From Paralithodes platypus (taxonomy: Eukaryota > Arthropoda > Malacostraca > Decapoda > Lithodidae): a stretch of 64,000 nucleotides of DNA. The stretch lies in NCBI GenBank assembly GCA_032716605.1, contig CM064552.1:5678210-5742209 (forward strand), read 5' to 3'. The position numbers and the translations under genes were made by a program. Below, one piece after another: positions 32,707-42,977 of this stretch. How positions within the stretch are numbered: the first letter of the stretch is position 1; each line of letters begins with the position of its first letter. Below the pieces are notes generated by a model that was given only the letters and a program-made list of their open reading frames with translations, made no database searches and was not told the DNA's origin.

Positions 32707-33963
32707 GCAAGGCAGCAAAAGGCAGGAAGTCTGGGAAAAAGAATGGGAAGCCCAAGTCTTTGAAGGACAAAAGTAAGGTTAAGAACAGGCCCAAGGCTCT
32801 GAAGAACAAGGGTAAGGGCAATAAGAGGCCTAAATCTATAGAGAACAGGCCTAAGGCTATGAAGAACAAGCCTAAGGCTATGAAGAACAGGCCTAAGGCT
32901 ATGAAGGAAAAGAGCAAGAATAAACCCAAGTCCCTTAAGAACAAAGGCAAAGGTACGAAGAGGCCTAAGTCCATGAAGAACAAAAGCAAGGGCAATAAAA
33001 GGCCAAAGGCTGGCAAGGGAAATCGTAAGAACAAACCCAAGTCTATTAAGAACAAAGGCAAGAAAACGCCCAAAGCTAACAAGGGAAATCGTACCAACAA
33101 ACCCAAGTCCATTAAGAACAAAGCCAAAGGTAAGAACAGGCCTAAATCCATGAAGAACAAAAACAAGGACAAGAACAGGCCCAAGGCTGTCAAGGGAAAC
33201 CCCAAGAACAAACCCAAGTCCATGAAGAACAAAGGCAAAGGTAAGAACAGGCCTAAGTCCAGAAAGAACCAGAACAGGCCCAAGTCTACGAAGAACAAGA
33301 ACAAGGGTAAGAAGCACCCCAAATCCATGAACAACAAAAATAAGAAGGGATCTACGTCTATGAAGAACAAGAACAAGGGTCAGAAGCGTCCCAAATCCAT
33401 GAAAAACAAGAACAAGAAGGGATCTAAGTCTATGAAGAACAAGAACAAGGGTCAGAAGCGTCCCAAATCCATGAAGAACAAGAACAAGAAGGGGCCTAAG
33501 ACTATGAAGAACAAGAACAAGGGCAAGCAGAACCCAAAATCCATGAAAAAGAAGAACAAGAAGGGGTCTAAGACTACGAAGAACAAGAACAAGGGCAAGA
33601 AGAACCCAAAATCCATGAAAAAGAATAACAAGAAGGGGTCTAAGACTACGAAGAACAAAAACAAGGATAGGAAGCACCCCAAATCCATGAAGAACAAGAA
33701 CAAGAAGGGGTCTAAGACTATGAAGAACAAGGACCATAGCAAGAAGAAGCCCAAGACCAGCCAGAAATCCCTGAAGACAGACCAAGATGATTCCAAGAAA
33801 GGGAAGGGGGACGGAGAGAAAGCGGACAAGAGAGTTTGCCGGAAAACCAGCAAGAAATGCTTGAAACAAGATGGCATATGCATCCGTAACGGATATTGTA
33901 AAACTGAGGTCATCGAGGGAATCAAATGCAATCCTAAGAAGAACTGCAAGTGCTGCAGAGGAG
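32707..33963 (+). CDS. Gene 1 exon 3: Lys-rich repeats plus eight-Cys domain
   Basis: Acceptor TTTCTTTCACAG|GC, phase 1 in; donor GAG|GTAAGT, phase 1 out; 1257 nt, ~418 codons, no stop. Residues ~1-350 are degenerate 10-20-residue repeats of the type KPKSMKNKGKG / KKGSKSMKNKNKGQKRPKSM, with Lys roughly 40-45% by eye and almost no acidic or aromatic residues. A short linker with a few acids (TDQDDSKKGKGDGEK) leads to a C-terminal domain with spacing C-x6-C-x6-C-x5-C-x9-C-x5-C-x-CC. The same layout and exact cysteine spacing are in gene 2 (60227). Likely extracellular, polycationic and disordered before the knot. It may bind polyanions (nucleic acid, lipopolysaccharide, mineral); function is inference. 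Confidence 0.85.
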
Positions 33964-34484
33964 GTAAGTGTTTTTTTCTTTTTCATTTTGCTGTGTTTGA
34001 AGGGGTCAAAAGGCAAAGTTATATGTAGCAAGTGTTTTAGCACAAGTGGAAGGAAGGACAGATCAGAAGAAAAAGAGACACCAAGAATATTGAAAGAAGC
34101 CGAAGGATTGATTTATATGAGTGTTGTTGAAGGATAGGGGATAGTCGTGTGGAAGATTATGATGAATAGATTGATGGAGAAATTGGATTTTGGAAGCATT
34201 GAAAGAAACTAGATTATCTCTGCCCGGAAATACTTGACAAATCATAAGATAGGTGTGCTATGGCCTTATCACGTTAGTTTTGAAGTAACTGCATAGAGGG
34301 GCATTGTAGAAATCTAGTTGAATAATGTGAGGTAGACATTGGCATAGGAGTGGATAGTACTAGACTAACTAAAGGAATAGTCAAGAAGTTCATTTATGAA
34401 AATATAAAAGAGAACTAGAGTTAGGATAGAACCCTGAGTAACACTAGAGTTGACAGGTTGAGAAAGTGAGCAATAACTAATTTA

Positions 34485-34712
34485 GGATAATTTAAGTTGA
34501 AATCTAGAGGAAACACAGACAGAGGAGTTAGTATTGCAGGGCAAGTGAGTGGGGGAGGATGGGAAGGGGTAGGTGGTGTGGGGTTTGGTATTGGTGATGG
34601 TGAGGGTCTTGACTATGATGTGCGAGGGGGTCCTGGGGGAGTCGGGTTGTTTGAACTCCTCCTCGTCCTCCATGGCCCTCTTGCGCACTGGGGTCCCCTA
34701 ATAGTGTGGGGG
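34485..34712 (-). other. Exon-like open stretch, unidentified
   Basis: On the minus strand an acceptor-like CACACTATTAG is followed by an open frame reading ..RKRAMEDEEEFKQPDSPRTP.. and then HIIVKTLTITNTKP, with balanced composition unlike the surrounding repeats. No partner exon was found. It may be a captured exon or pseudogene fragment inside the LINE. Confidence 0.3.
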
Positions 34713-34824
34713 AAAGTCCTCTTCCTACACTAACCAGTCCAGCCCTGAATGTCACAAACTAGACCCTCTTTCCCCTGATGTATGAGTCAGGGTCCCTGAG
34801 CTTCCCTGAGTATCGAAGACTTTC

Positions 34825-35022
34825 GATATGTAAAGCCATAGAATACAGTAGATCTAGACTTGACACGAAAATGGAACTTTGCAGTAAGGGACCCAAAATT
34901 CGAACCTCGAAACCGAGAAAATATCACATTTTTGCTGTTTCGAGATTCAAACTTGCGGGTTCGTTTCCCGAATTTGGTCCCCTTACTGCAAAGTCCAGAT
35001 CTACTGTAGTCTATGGCATAGC
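34825..35022. mobile_element. Inverted-repeat (fold-back) insertion
   Basis: 'ccatagaatacagtagatct' and 'ctttgcagtaagggaccc' are mirrored by 'ggtccccttactgcaaag' and 'agatctactgtagtctatgg'. It lies within the block that interrupts the LINE. Confidence 0.75.
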
Positions 35023-35529
35023 GCAATTAGAATAGGTCTCGCTGAAGTACCGAAAGGAGGATGACCAAGAGCTAGTAAGTTAAGAAAGAAGATCACCAGT
35101 AGAGTGGAAATTAAGGAAACCATACTGGCAATCTGAAAGTAGATTATGAGAAGACGAATGCTTAAATATTTTTGAATTAAGAATAGTTTTAAAAACTTTA
35201 GAGATGCAAGAAATTATAGCGATTGGACGATAGTTGGAGGGTTGAGAGTGGTCACACTTCATTGGGACAGGCTGAGTGAGAGAAAACTTCCAGCAAGAAG
35301 GAAAGACAGACGAAAGAGTTTGCTTAGGCAGGGATGTCAGCATCTTTGAGTACAACAGGGGGACCACCATCCGGTCCATATGCCTTCTTAATATTAAGCC
35401 CTGAAAGTGCGTAGCCTTAAAAGAGATTAGGATATTAGGCATGCTGTAAGTAAGGTAGAGGGAGGAAAAACACTGAAATGACCCAAGGTAGATTTTTTAG
35501 CGAAATGTTGAATTTAACTTTGAAAAGTT

Positions 35530-35622
35530 GACACCATATGAAGAGTAGCACTTTATTTACAACGTTTCTGAAGAAGCTATCTGCGAAACGTCAATAAAGT
35601 ACTCTTCCTCATATGGTGTTTT
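35530..35622. mobile_element. Small hairpin element in the LINE
   Basis: 'acaccatatgaagagtagca' + 'ctttatt' is mirrored by 'aataaagtactcttcctcat' + 'atggtgt', separated by ~40 bp containing 'gaagaagctatctgcgaaac'. Confidence 0.75.
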
Positions 35623-36321
35623 TAGCAAACATTTGAGCAATGAATGCAGCCATGTCCCAGGAAGAATGGACGGTGGCGACATCAGAGTGGAAAATTGAAA
35701 GTAAAGGCAAGGAATAAAATTGTTGGCGAGGTTTTTGGTTAGATGCAAGAAACCTTGAGAAGAGCTAGAGTTAGACAGATCATTACATAGTTTACTGATG
35801 AGAAAGTGTATGGTAAGTCAAAGAACAGATTTCGCTAAATGTTGGGCAGAAATATAAAGAGTTTGAGATTCCTCCTTTTTGTGTGGACAGCAGTAGAACA
35901 AGTGTGAGTAAACCAAGATATTTTGCATTAAATTGAGAGAAAGAAATAGAATGTACACCCGAAATGATCACCTCAGTAATGTGTTCTGCAAACGGCAATA
36001 ATAATCAATCCATGGGAAATCAAAGAGGTACAGCTGAAGAGCCCTCTATTCGGCAGTGCCAAAATGCCACAAGCACTGATGGCTGGGAAGACCTGATGGT
36101 CGACCTGGAGATAGAGGACAGGTAGAGGAGCCCAACGGAGAGGAAATATTAACAGTGTATGGAGAAGGATTAGATGTTAGATATACAGTAGGTTAAGGAT
36201 GTTGGGCCAATCTTCAAGGCGGTCTGGGGATACGAGTACTGTAGGGTGCTGCTTTAAAAAAAAAAAAAAATCTCCTTTGACCAAATAGGGTTATTAACGC
36301 CTGTAATGCTTGTCTCGTCAG

Positions 36322-36465
36322 ATTGTTTCTTTAACACCAAGAAGAAGTGCGTGAAGAAGGGCGGAATCTGCAAGAGTGCCTGTGGGAAGAAGGAAGTGGA
36401 GATAGCGAAGGGGTGCAAGAAGAAGGCAGGATTAGTTTGCAAATGCTGCGCTCCTAAGAAGAAGG
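36322..36465 (+). CDS. Gene 1 exon 4: eight-Cys domain
   Basis: Acceptor TTGTCTCGTCAG|AT, donor AAGG|GTAAGT; 144 nt, phase 1 to phase 1. Reads DCFNTKKKCVKKGGICKSAC.. with spacing C-x6-C-x6-C-x3-C-x10-C-x7-C-x-CC, ending in a basic APKKK tail. Gene 2's exon 4 (62380) has identical spacing. The last five cysteines plus the GG before the third recall beta-defensins; an additional N-terminal Cys and the Cys-x-Cys-Cys ending could form a fourth disulfide. Confidence 0.8.
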
Positions 36466-36546
36466 GTAAGTACTTGAAGGGGGAGGTAGTTCTGGACCCC
36501 TTTCTCCATCATGTTTAGCCTATTAGTTGTGAGATTTTAAATACAG

Positions 36547-36637
36547 GCGGTGTCTGCAAGAGAAAGGAGGTGGAGGTGGCCAGGAGGGTGCAAGAAAGAT
36601 GGAGGATTAACTTGCAAATGCTGCGGCCCTAAGAAGA
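36547..36637 (+). pseudogene. Degenerate duplicate of exon 4
   Basis: After AAATACAG the sequence reads GGVCKRKEVEVAR (phase 1). A one-base insertion (..caggaggGtgcaag) then throws the frame; in the shifted frame it reads CKKDGGLTCKCCGPKK and ends at a good donor (AGA|GTAAGT). The first two cysteines of the domain are missing. A dead or partial exon duplicate. Confidence 0.7.
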
Positions 36638-36700
36638 GTAAGTACTGTAAAGCTTATTAGTGAGAGTGTATGTGTTAGTTGAAAGTTATAGGATTTTTAA

Positions 36701-36932
36701 CCCTTTCAGGCTCCTAAGATGCCGCTTAGAATATATATATATTGTATATAAAATTATCCTTATCTCATAATTAGCTCTCCAAAATTATTTTTCTGCCAAT
36801 ATGCTTGCTCAAAGACGACTGCAGGGGATGACAAAACTAGATTAATGGTTTCTAATCTCCCCTGATGGTCACAAAGGCTTTTAAGTATCACAGGAAGACG
36901 CAGGTGCGTCTAGCCATATACGAAAGGGTTAA
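36701..36932. mobile_element. MITE family A'-like element
   Basis: 'taaccctttcaggctcctaa' at the left and 'gcgtctagccatatacgaaa' + 'gggttaa' at the right; the interior is diverged from A. Confidence 0.6.
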
Positions 36933-37254
36933 TATGCCTCCTAGTGCCCCTTGAAGTTTAAAAATGCCTCCTCCCCCGACCCCCTTCAAGTTAATTTTGT
37001 ACTTTTTACAATAGGAAAATGTTCCCTTCATAGTGAGGTTTCTCCCAACATTTCTAACTACTGTAGGTACTGTGTAAGACTGGAGTCCCTTTTCGGGAAC
37101 TCCAGTCCCTTGTTAGTGGATTTTGTGACATCTCATTTGGGGAAATTAACTGCTGTAAAGGGTTACGAGCACTAGTGAATTTCTCTGGAAGAACCGGCGC
37201 TTTGTACTTAGATTATTCTTATATGTTCAGGAATATTTCATAGCAAGGTTGGTC

Positions 37255-37545
37255 CTTAGAGATCTGTGCCCCATAAATTTTTCTTTCCTTTCACTTAAAC
37301 ATTACGCTATTTAGTGAGCAGCTGGGTGTGAGTACATGATTAGATTGATATCCAGTATTCGATAAATGGAAATAAAATCGTAGTCATGTACTTAACCTTT
37401 GACTGTCGTGATGGTGTAATGGTTAGAACATGTAAGTTATGTAAGAGATATCCTAGATTCGAACTCCGGAAGAATCACATTCTTTTAATAATTTAATTTG
37501 GGAGTTATTGGTGGTTTGTGTGCTTTTATTTCATAAATCTTATTT
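37255..37545 (+). mobile_element. tRNA-headed composite SINE-like repeat
   Basis: 'gatctgtgccccataaattt', 'tacatgattagattgatatc', then the tRNA-like part 'gatggtgtaatggttagaac' and 'ctagattcgaactccgg'. Full-length relatives are at about 45945-46210 and 50930-51230. Confidence 0.75.
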
Positions 37546-37740
37546 TAGTAAGCGTTGTTTCCACATAGCGATTTTGATAAGTTAATTTGACTTTATATTG
37601 TCTTTGTCCCAGTTTTGGTTTGTTTAGTTTGCAAGTTTTACATTTTAATTAACAAGAAGCTGGCTGCAAGAAGTTTAATATTAGTGATGATGGTAACCCT
37701 TCGCAGAGTTGGGTATGCCGTTTTGATTTTGGGCGAAACG
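37540..37740 (+). repeat. Intron block duplicated from/in gene 2, plus exon 5 stub
   Basis: 'agcgttgtttccacatagcg' and 'gtttgcaagttttacatttt' also occur before exon 3 of gene 2 (60080-60170). At 37660-37680 'gctggctgcaagaagttta' repeats the first bases of exon 5, then diverges; it is an incomplete exon copy. Confidence 0.6.
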
Positions 37741-37800
37741 GCATGTCTACTTTATTATTATTAGTATTATTTGTTGATCGTGATTTCTTCTTCACACTAG

Positions 37801-37932
37801 CTGGCTGCAAGAAGTTTATCACAGCTGCATGCAAGGCTGTTGGTGGCAAGTGCAAGAAGAGATGCAAGACAGGCCAGACTGAGTTGGCTAATGGTTGTAC
37901 CAGTACGAAGTGCAAGTGTTGTTATGTTGCAG
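37801..37932 (+). CDS. Gene 1 exon 5: eight-Cys domain
   Basis: Acceptor CTTCTTCACACTAG|CT, donor GCAG|GTTAGT; 132 nt, phase 1 to 1. Reads AGCKKFITAACKAVGGKCKK.. with spacing C-x7-C-x6-C-x3-C-x10-C-x4-C-x-CC. The C-x6-C-x3-C-x10-C core with GGKC is the closest of all the modules to classical beta-defensins. The paralog at 63821 has the same spacing and donor. Between exon 5 and the mucin exon lie ~2.6 kb of repeats and a LINE. Confidence 0.85.
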
Positions 37933-38235
37933 GTTAGTACTATTTTATTTTACTATTTACTATTTTATTATATTTTGTATGCAGTACTATTTTATCACTA
38001 ATATATTTGTATTATTTTATTTTGTATTCACTTTACAGTATGCAGTACTATTTTATCACTATTATATTTTGTTATTTTACTTTGTATTCACTTTGTGCAG
38101 TACTATTTTATTACTATTATATTTTATTGTTTTATTTTGTATTCACTTTATGCAGTACTATTTTATTACTATTATATTTTATTATTTTATTTTGTATTCA
38201 CTTTATGCAGTACTATTTCATAACTATTTTACTAT
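37933..38235. repeat. ~60-bp tandem repeat starting at the exon 5 donor
   Basis: Five units with 'cagtactattttattactat', 'tatattttattattttattt' and 'tgtattcacttta'. The first unit overlaps the intron start. Gene 2's intron begins with the same motif. Confidence 0.85.
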
Positions 38236-38279
38236 TTACTATTATATTGTATGTTGTATCTACTTTATGATGTCAAACC

Positions 38280-38345
38280 TCAGCTACCCTAACTAAACCT
38301 AACCTAACTTATCAAAGCCTATTTATACCTAACCAAGCCTCCCTA
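38280..38345. repeat. CCTAA-like short repeats
   Basis: Irregular 'aacctaacctaactt' motifs. Too short and impure to be a telomeric array. Confidence 0.6.
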
Positions 38346-38374
38346 AACCTAATTCCCCCACTCTGAACTTAAGT

Positions 38375-38742
38375 GGGAAGGGTTTATCTTTCGGTCGATT
38401 ATTTCATATATTTTATTATTTTTTTAGTTTCCTCCCTAGACCTCCATTAAACTTAAAAAAATACATCTATTAGATCCCCCTTCTAGATTAATTTGTAAAT
38501 TTTTCGGTAGGAAAATGTTGCAGCCAAAGGCCGGCTCTTTCAAAATTACAGGCTCACTATCATTCACCGTGAAAGAAATCGACCTAAATGGCACGAAAGG
38601 TCTTAATATTGACAAATAAAAGGAGCGAAAGGTCTTAAAATCGACAACATAATGGGTCAAACATCTTAAAATCTGAAAACTAATAGAGCTAAACACGAGG
38701 GACAAAGGGGTCCAGAAAAACGACCTATCTCCCCTTAACCTT
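38375..38742 (-). mobile_element. Family B copy, inverted
   Basis: 'agtttcctccctagacctcc', 'aaatttttcggtaggaaaat', 'aggctcactatcattcacc', ending 'ctatctccccttaacc'. Confidence 0.75.
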
Positions 38743-38744
38743 AC

Positions 38745-38985
38745 CTCTCCAAACATCATCCACTCTAACTGAATCTAACCAATATTATCCAAACCTAACT
38801 GAACCGAAATTAACTTATTCAAACCTAGCCCACCCCAAGTGAACCTAACTTAACTTAGTCAAACCTAGCCCACACTATTTGAACCGAAATTTACTTATTG
38901 AAACCTAGACCACCCTAACTGAACCGAAATTTACGTATTCAAACCTAGCCCACCCTAAGTGCAGCCAACTTATTTTATCCAGACT
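38745..38985. repeat. ~44-bp tandem repeat, five to six copies
   Basis: Units with 'cttattcaaacctagcccac' and 'cctaactgaaccgaaattta'. Confidence 0.8.
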
Positions 38986-39284
38986 CAATCCACCAAAATT
39001 GTGGTTAATCTAATTAGAAGGGATTAAGATGACCAAGACGTGTTGAATTGCCTGAGAACAGACTTTATCCTACCCATTTATAATTTATGTACTGAATGTA
39101 TATAATAGTCAAAGATTTCCGATCAAGGATATTAGGGATGGTTATTTTATATCTGTCAATTAATTTTGCTTATGACATTCATGCATACAGATTTAAGTAA
39201 TAGAGAGTAACATATTTGGGATTCTATCTATCTATCTATTACCGGACGCCGTGATCCCCGAAGGGGTTACCACGAACGAAACGT

Positions 39285-40335
39285 CCATTTCCTCCTCATC
39301 CTATCAATTCCGGTGTTCCTCAGGGTTCTTCCCTATCTCCTATTCTCTTTCTAATTTTCATAAATGATCTTCTCAACTGTACATCCATTCCCATCCACTC
39401 ATATGAAGACGACTCTACCTTACACCACTCAATTAGTTTTCCAGAACGCCCCAGCCAACAGTCCCTCAAAAGCAAACGTTATGAAGCCATAAAACACTTA
39501 TCTTCTGATCTAGCTACTATTTCCAATTGGGGTAGAGAAAACCTTGTTGCATTTAATGCTTCCAAGACTCAATTTATCCATCTTACTACCTGTCAGGAAC
39601 CTCCAGAGGACTATCCCTTATTTTTCAACAATACAAAAATCAACCCTCCATCTTCTCTCAATGTTCTCGGTGTCTTTTTTTCTTCTTCTCTCACTTGGAA
39701 GGACCATATTACCAGTCTCGCTAAGGCAGCCTCCCAGAAGCTGGGTGTGCTCAACCGCCTCAAGGGGTTCTTTACCCCTGCGCAGCTTCTTGCTCTGTAC
39801 AGGGGCACAGTGCGTCCTTGTATTGAGTATTGTTCACATGTGTGGGGAGGATCCTCTCACACTGCACTCCTAGACAAAGTAGAAAGGAAAGCCTTTCGTA
39901 TCATTAACTCCCGTCCACTCACCAACTCTCTGCAATCTCTCTTCGCCGCAATGTTGCATCTCTCTCGCTATTCTATTGCTACTACAATAATCAGTGTTCC
40001 CCAGAGCTTTTTCAGTGTATACCACCTCCTCTACGTAGGGTACATAGTACTCGCCTTGCAACACAATCCCATCCCTACTCTGTGCAACTCTCCAACCCAA
40101 GAGTGAAACGCTATTCTCAGACTTTCTTCTATTCAACTGCTGAGGTCTGGAACTCTCTCCCAGAATCAGTCTTTCCCTCTTCCTGTGACTTAAATTACTT
40201 CAAACTCCGTGTGTCCAGGCATTTTAGCTCGAACGTCCCTTGATTTTGGCCCTGTCACTCTTTCAATTCAGGGGGAGGCACTCGCTGCAGGCTGTTATGC
40301 CTTTTGTCTCCCTCATTCACATAGAAAACAAAAAT
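39285..40335 (+). mobile_element. 5'-truncated LINE copy
   Basis: Starts within RT motif B ('ccggtgttcctcagggttct') and runs through the RT 3' part to the end module (ctcattcacatagaaaacaa). Motif C reads SYEDDST instead of YADDST, and frameshifts break the frame (e.g. near 39940-40030), so it is inactive. Its tail supplies the open frame that appears to lead into the mucin exon; that leader is not part of the gene. Confidence 0.85.
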
Positions 40336-40542
40336 GCACCTCTGTCCCCAGTCAGTCGACGCCCCTCCTCTCACCCAGCACTGCCTTCACTCAAATAATT
40401 CTTCACTCCATCCTTCAACCTCTCACTCGGTCTAACTCTCCCTCTCTGTCCTTCCACCTCGCTTTCGTACACTCTCTTAGTCATTCCATAACCATAATAA
40501 ATTTTCTTCGCATCCTTACAATCTGTATCCAATCAATTGCAG

Positions 40543-42977
40543 TGGGGCCAGTGACCACAGCAAAGCCAGTACCACCTCCGACCACAACAGCCCCTGGATC
40601 AAATACCACCGCAGCCCCTGGACCAAAGACCACAGCAGCTCCTGGACCAAAGACCACAGCAGCCCCTGGGCCAAAGACCACCGCAGCCCCTGGATCAAAG
40701 ACCACAGCAGCCCCTGGTGCTAAAACCACTGCAGCCCCTGGTGCTAAAACCACAGCAGCCCCTGGTGCTAAAACCACAGCAGCTCCTGGTGCTAAAACTA
40801 CAGCAGCCCCTGGTGCTAAAACCACAGCAGCCCTTGCTAAAACTACAGCAGCCCCTGGTGCTAACACTACAGCAGCCCCTGGTGCTACAACCACAGCAGC
40901 CCCTGGTGCTAAAACCACAGCAGCCCCTGGTGCTAAAACCACAGTAGCCCCTGGTGCTAAAACCACAGCAGCCCCTGGTGCTAAAACCACAGCAGCCCCT
41001 GGTATTACAACCACAGCAGCCCCTGGTGCTAAAACCACAGCAGCCCCTGGTGCTAAAACCACAGCAGCCCCTGGTGCTAAAACCACAGCAGCCCCTGGGT
41101 TAACGACCACAGCAGCCCCTGGTGCTACAACCACTCCAACCGTCTCAACCTCAATATTATCCAAACTATATGCGGAAGTAGCAAAGTTGCAAGATGAGCT
41201 TGCTAAATTAACTTCTTTATTAGATTCTATAACTAAATTGGCAGCCCAGCTTGAAAAGACTAGTGCTGAAGCAGCTGCAAAGGGGGGACGCAGGAGGAAG
41301 AGAAATGTAGTGAATGTTAATGAAGTAAATACTGTAATGGCCAGTGTAAGTGTGGCCATCTCAAATAAGGACACAACACAAATGGTTTCCCTGACGGTTA
41401 AAGTAGACAGTTCAACAACATCAATGGCAACATTGGAGGTTCAGATTAAAGATGGAACTATAACAGTCACAGCTGAACTATCAACTGTCCTCGGCACTGC
41501 CACTACCAAAGTATCAGACACTCAGGCTGAAGCCAAGAAGAAACAGACTTCTATTGTATCTGAAATTGACGCAGTTAACGCTCAGATTGATAAAGCAGGA
41601 GGCTCAACTGTCACAGTTGTAATCACAGACTCTCCAGTTGTGAGTACAGTTGCTCCAGTGAAGACTTCAGTTGCTCCAGTCAAGAGTTCGGCTGCTCCAG
41701 TCAAGAGTTCAACTGCTCCGCTCAAGAGTTCTGCTGCTCCACTCAAGAGTTCTGCTGCTCCAGTCAAGAGTTCGGCTGCTCCAGTCAAGAGTTCAACTGC
41801 TTCAGTCAAGAGTTCAACTGCTTCAGTCAAGAGTTCAACTGCTTCAGTCATAAGTTCAGCCACTCCCACTGCCTCAACCTCAAGTTTGTCCAAACTATAT
41901 GCGGATTCAGAAAAGCTGCAAGACGAGCTTGCTAGATTAACTTCTTTAAGAGATTCAATGACTAAATTGGAAGCCCAGCTTGAAAAGACTAAAGCTGCAG
42001 CACCTATAAAGAGACGCAGGAGGAAGAGAAATTTAGCAAATGTTAATGAAGTAACAACTTTAATGGCCAGTGTAAGTGTGGCCATCTCAAATAAAGACAC
42101 AACACAAATAGTTTCCCTGACAGTTAAAGTAGACAGTTCAACAACATCAATGGCAACATTGGAGGTTCAGATTAAAGATGGAACTATAACAGTCACAGCT
42201 GAGCTATTTAAGGCCCTCAGCACTGCCACTACCAAAGTGTCAGCCACTCAGGCTGAGGCCAAGACGCAACAAATTTCTATTGTATCTGAAATTGAAGCAG
42301 TTAACGCTCAGATTGATAAATCAGGAGGCTCAACTGTCACAGTTGTAATCACAGACTATCCAGTTGTGAGTACAGTTGCTCCAGGACAGAGTTCAGTTTC
42401 TCCAGGACAGAGTTCAGTTGCTCCAGGACAGAGTTCAGTTGCTCCAGGACAGAGTTCAGTTTCTCCCGGACAGAGTTCAGTTGCTCCCGGACAGAGTTCA
42501 GTTGCTCCCGGACAGAGTTCAGTTGCTCCAGGACAGAGTTCAGTTACTCCCGGACAGAGTTCAGTTTCTCCAGGACAAAGTTCAGTGTCTCCAGGACAAA
42601 GTTCAGTTTCAGTTTCAGGTAACAGTGGGACCCCAACCGGAAGCACATCAAGTAACAGTGTGACCCCGACCGGTAGCTCAGCAGGTAACAGTGTAACCCC
42701 GACCGGAAGCACAGCAGGTAACAGTGTGACCTCGACCGGAAGCTCAGCAGGTAACAGTGTTACCCTGACCGGAAGCACAGCAGGTAACAGTGTGACCACA
42801 ACAGGAAGCACATCAGGTAACACTGTGACCACGACAGGCACTTCATCAGGTAACACTGTGACCATGACAGGAACTTCATCAGGTAACACTGTGACCACGA
42901 CAGGAACTTCATCAGGTAACACTGTGACCATGACAGGAACTTCATCAGGTAACACTGTGACCACAACAGGAACTTAA
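40543..42977 (+). CDS. Gene 1 exon 6: mucin-like exon with two processed-domain copies
   Basis: Acceptor CCAATCAATTGCAG|TG, phase 1. Order: (i) 40560-41130, about 24 octads of TTAAPGAK (O-glycosylation-type); (ii) 41131-41662, domain 1: a coiled coil (LSKLYAEVAKLQDELAKLTS..), a furin-type site RRRKRN (41289-41306), then a beta-rich segment (SVSVAISNKDTTQ, SLTVKVDSSTTSM, GTITVTAEL) and a second helix ending GGSTVTVVITD; (iii) SSAAPVK repeats; (iv) 41862-42382, domain 2, a close copy with KRRRRKRN (42009-42032); (v) SSVAPGQ repeats; (vi) GNSVTPTGSTA repeats to a stop at 42975. It is either the last exon or spliced on from a CAG|GTAAC donor such as 42618 to 44802. Joined to exons 1-5 it gives ~1388 residues. 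Predicted secreted mucin tail; function unknown. Confidence 0.75.

Larger units (their letters stand above)
34040..36245 (-). mobile_element. Decayed LINE copy with internal insertions
   Basis: 34045-34480 matches LINE positions near 27120-27555. 35036-35520 resumes at the equivalent of 27700-28210, and 35620-36000 continues upstream past the truncation point of the 26.5-kb copy. The frame is broken by many indels. About 145 bp of LINE is replaced by foreign sequence (34490-35035). The portion beyond ~36000 is assigned only tentatively. Confidence 0.7.

Noticed and set aside
32676..34043. 455-codon Leu/Phe/Val-rich antisense frame
   Set aside because: Antisense shadow of the Lys-rich repeats; hydrophobic repeats mirror Lys codons.
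38280..38345. Telomeric (TTAGG)n-type repeat
   Set aside because: Only a few irregular cctaa motifs.
40209..40542. Start codon and N-terminal 110 residues of the long mucin open frame
   Set aside because: This stretch is the 3' tail of a LINE followed by intron; a good phase 1 acceptor at 40542/40543 marks the true exon start.
42356..42964. Antisense frames with DEVPVMVTVLP- or ELCPGAT-type repeats
   Set aside because: Shadows of the in-frame mucin repeats, which have splice sites and paralogous copies on the plus strand.
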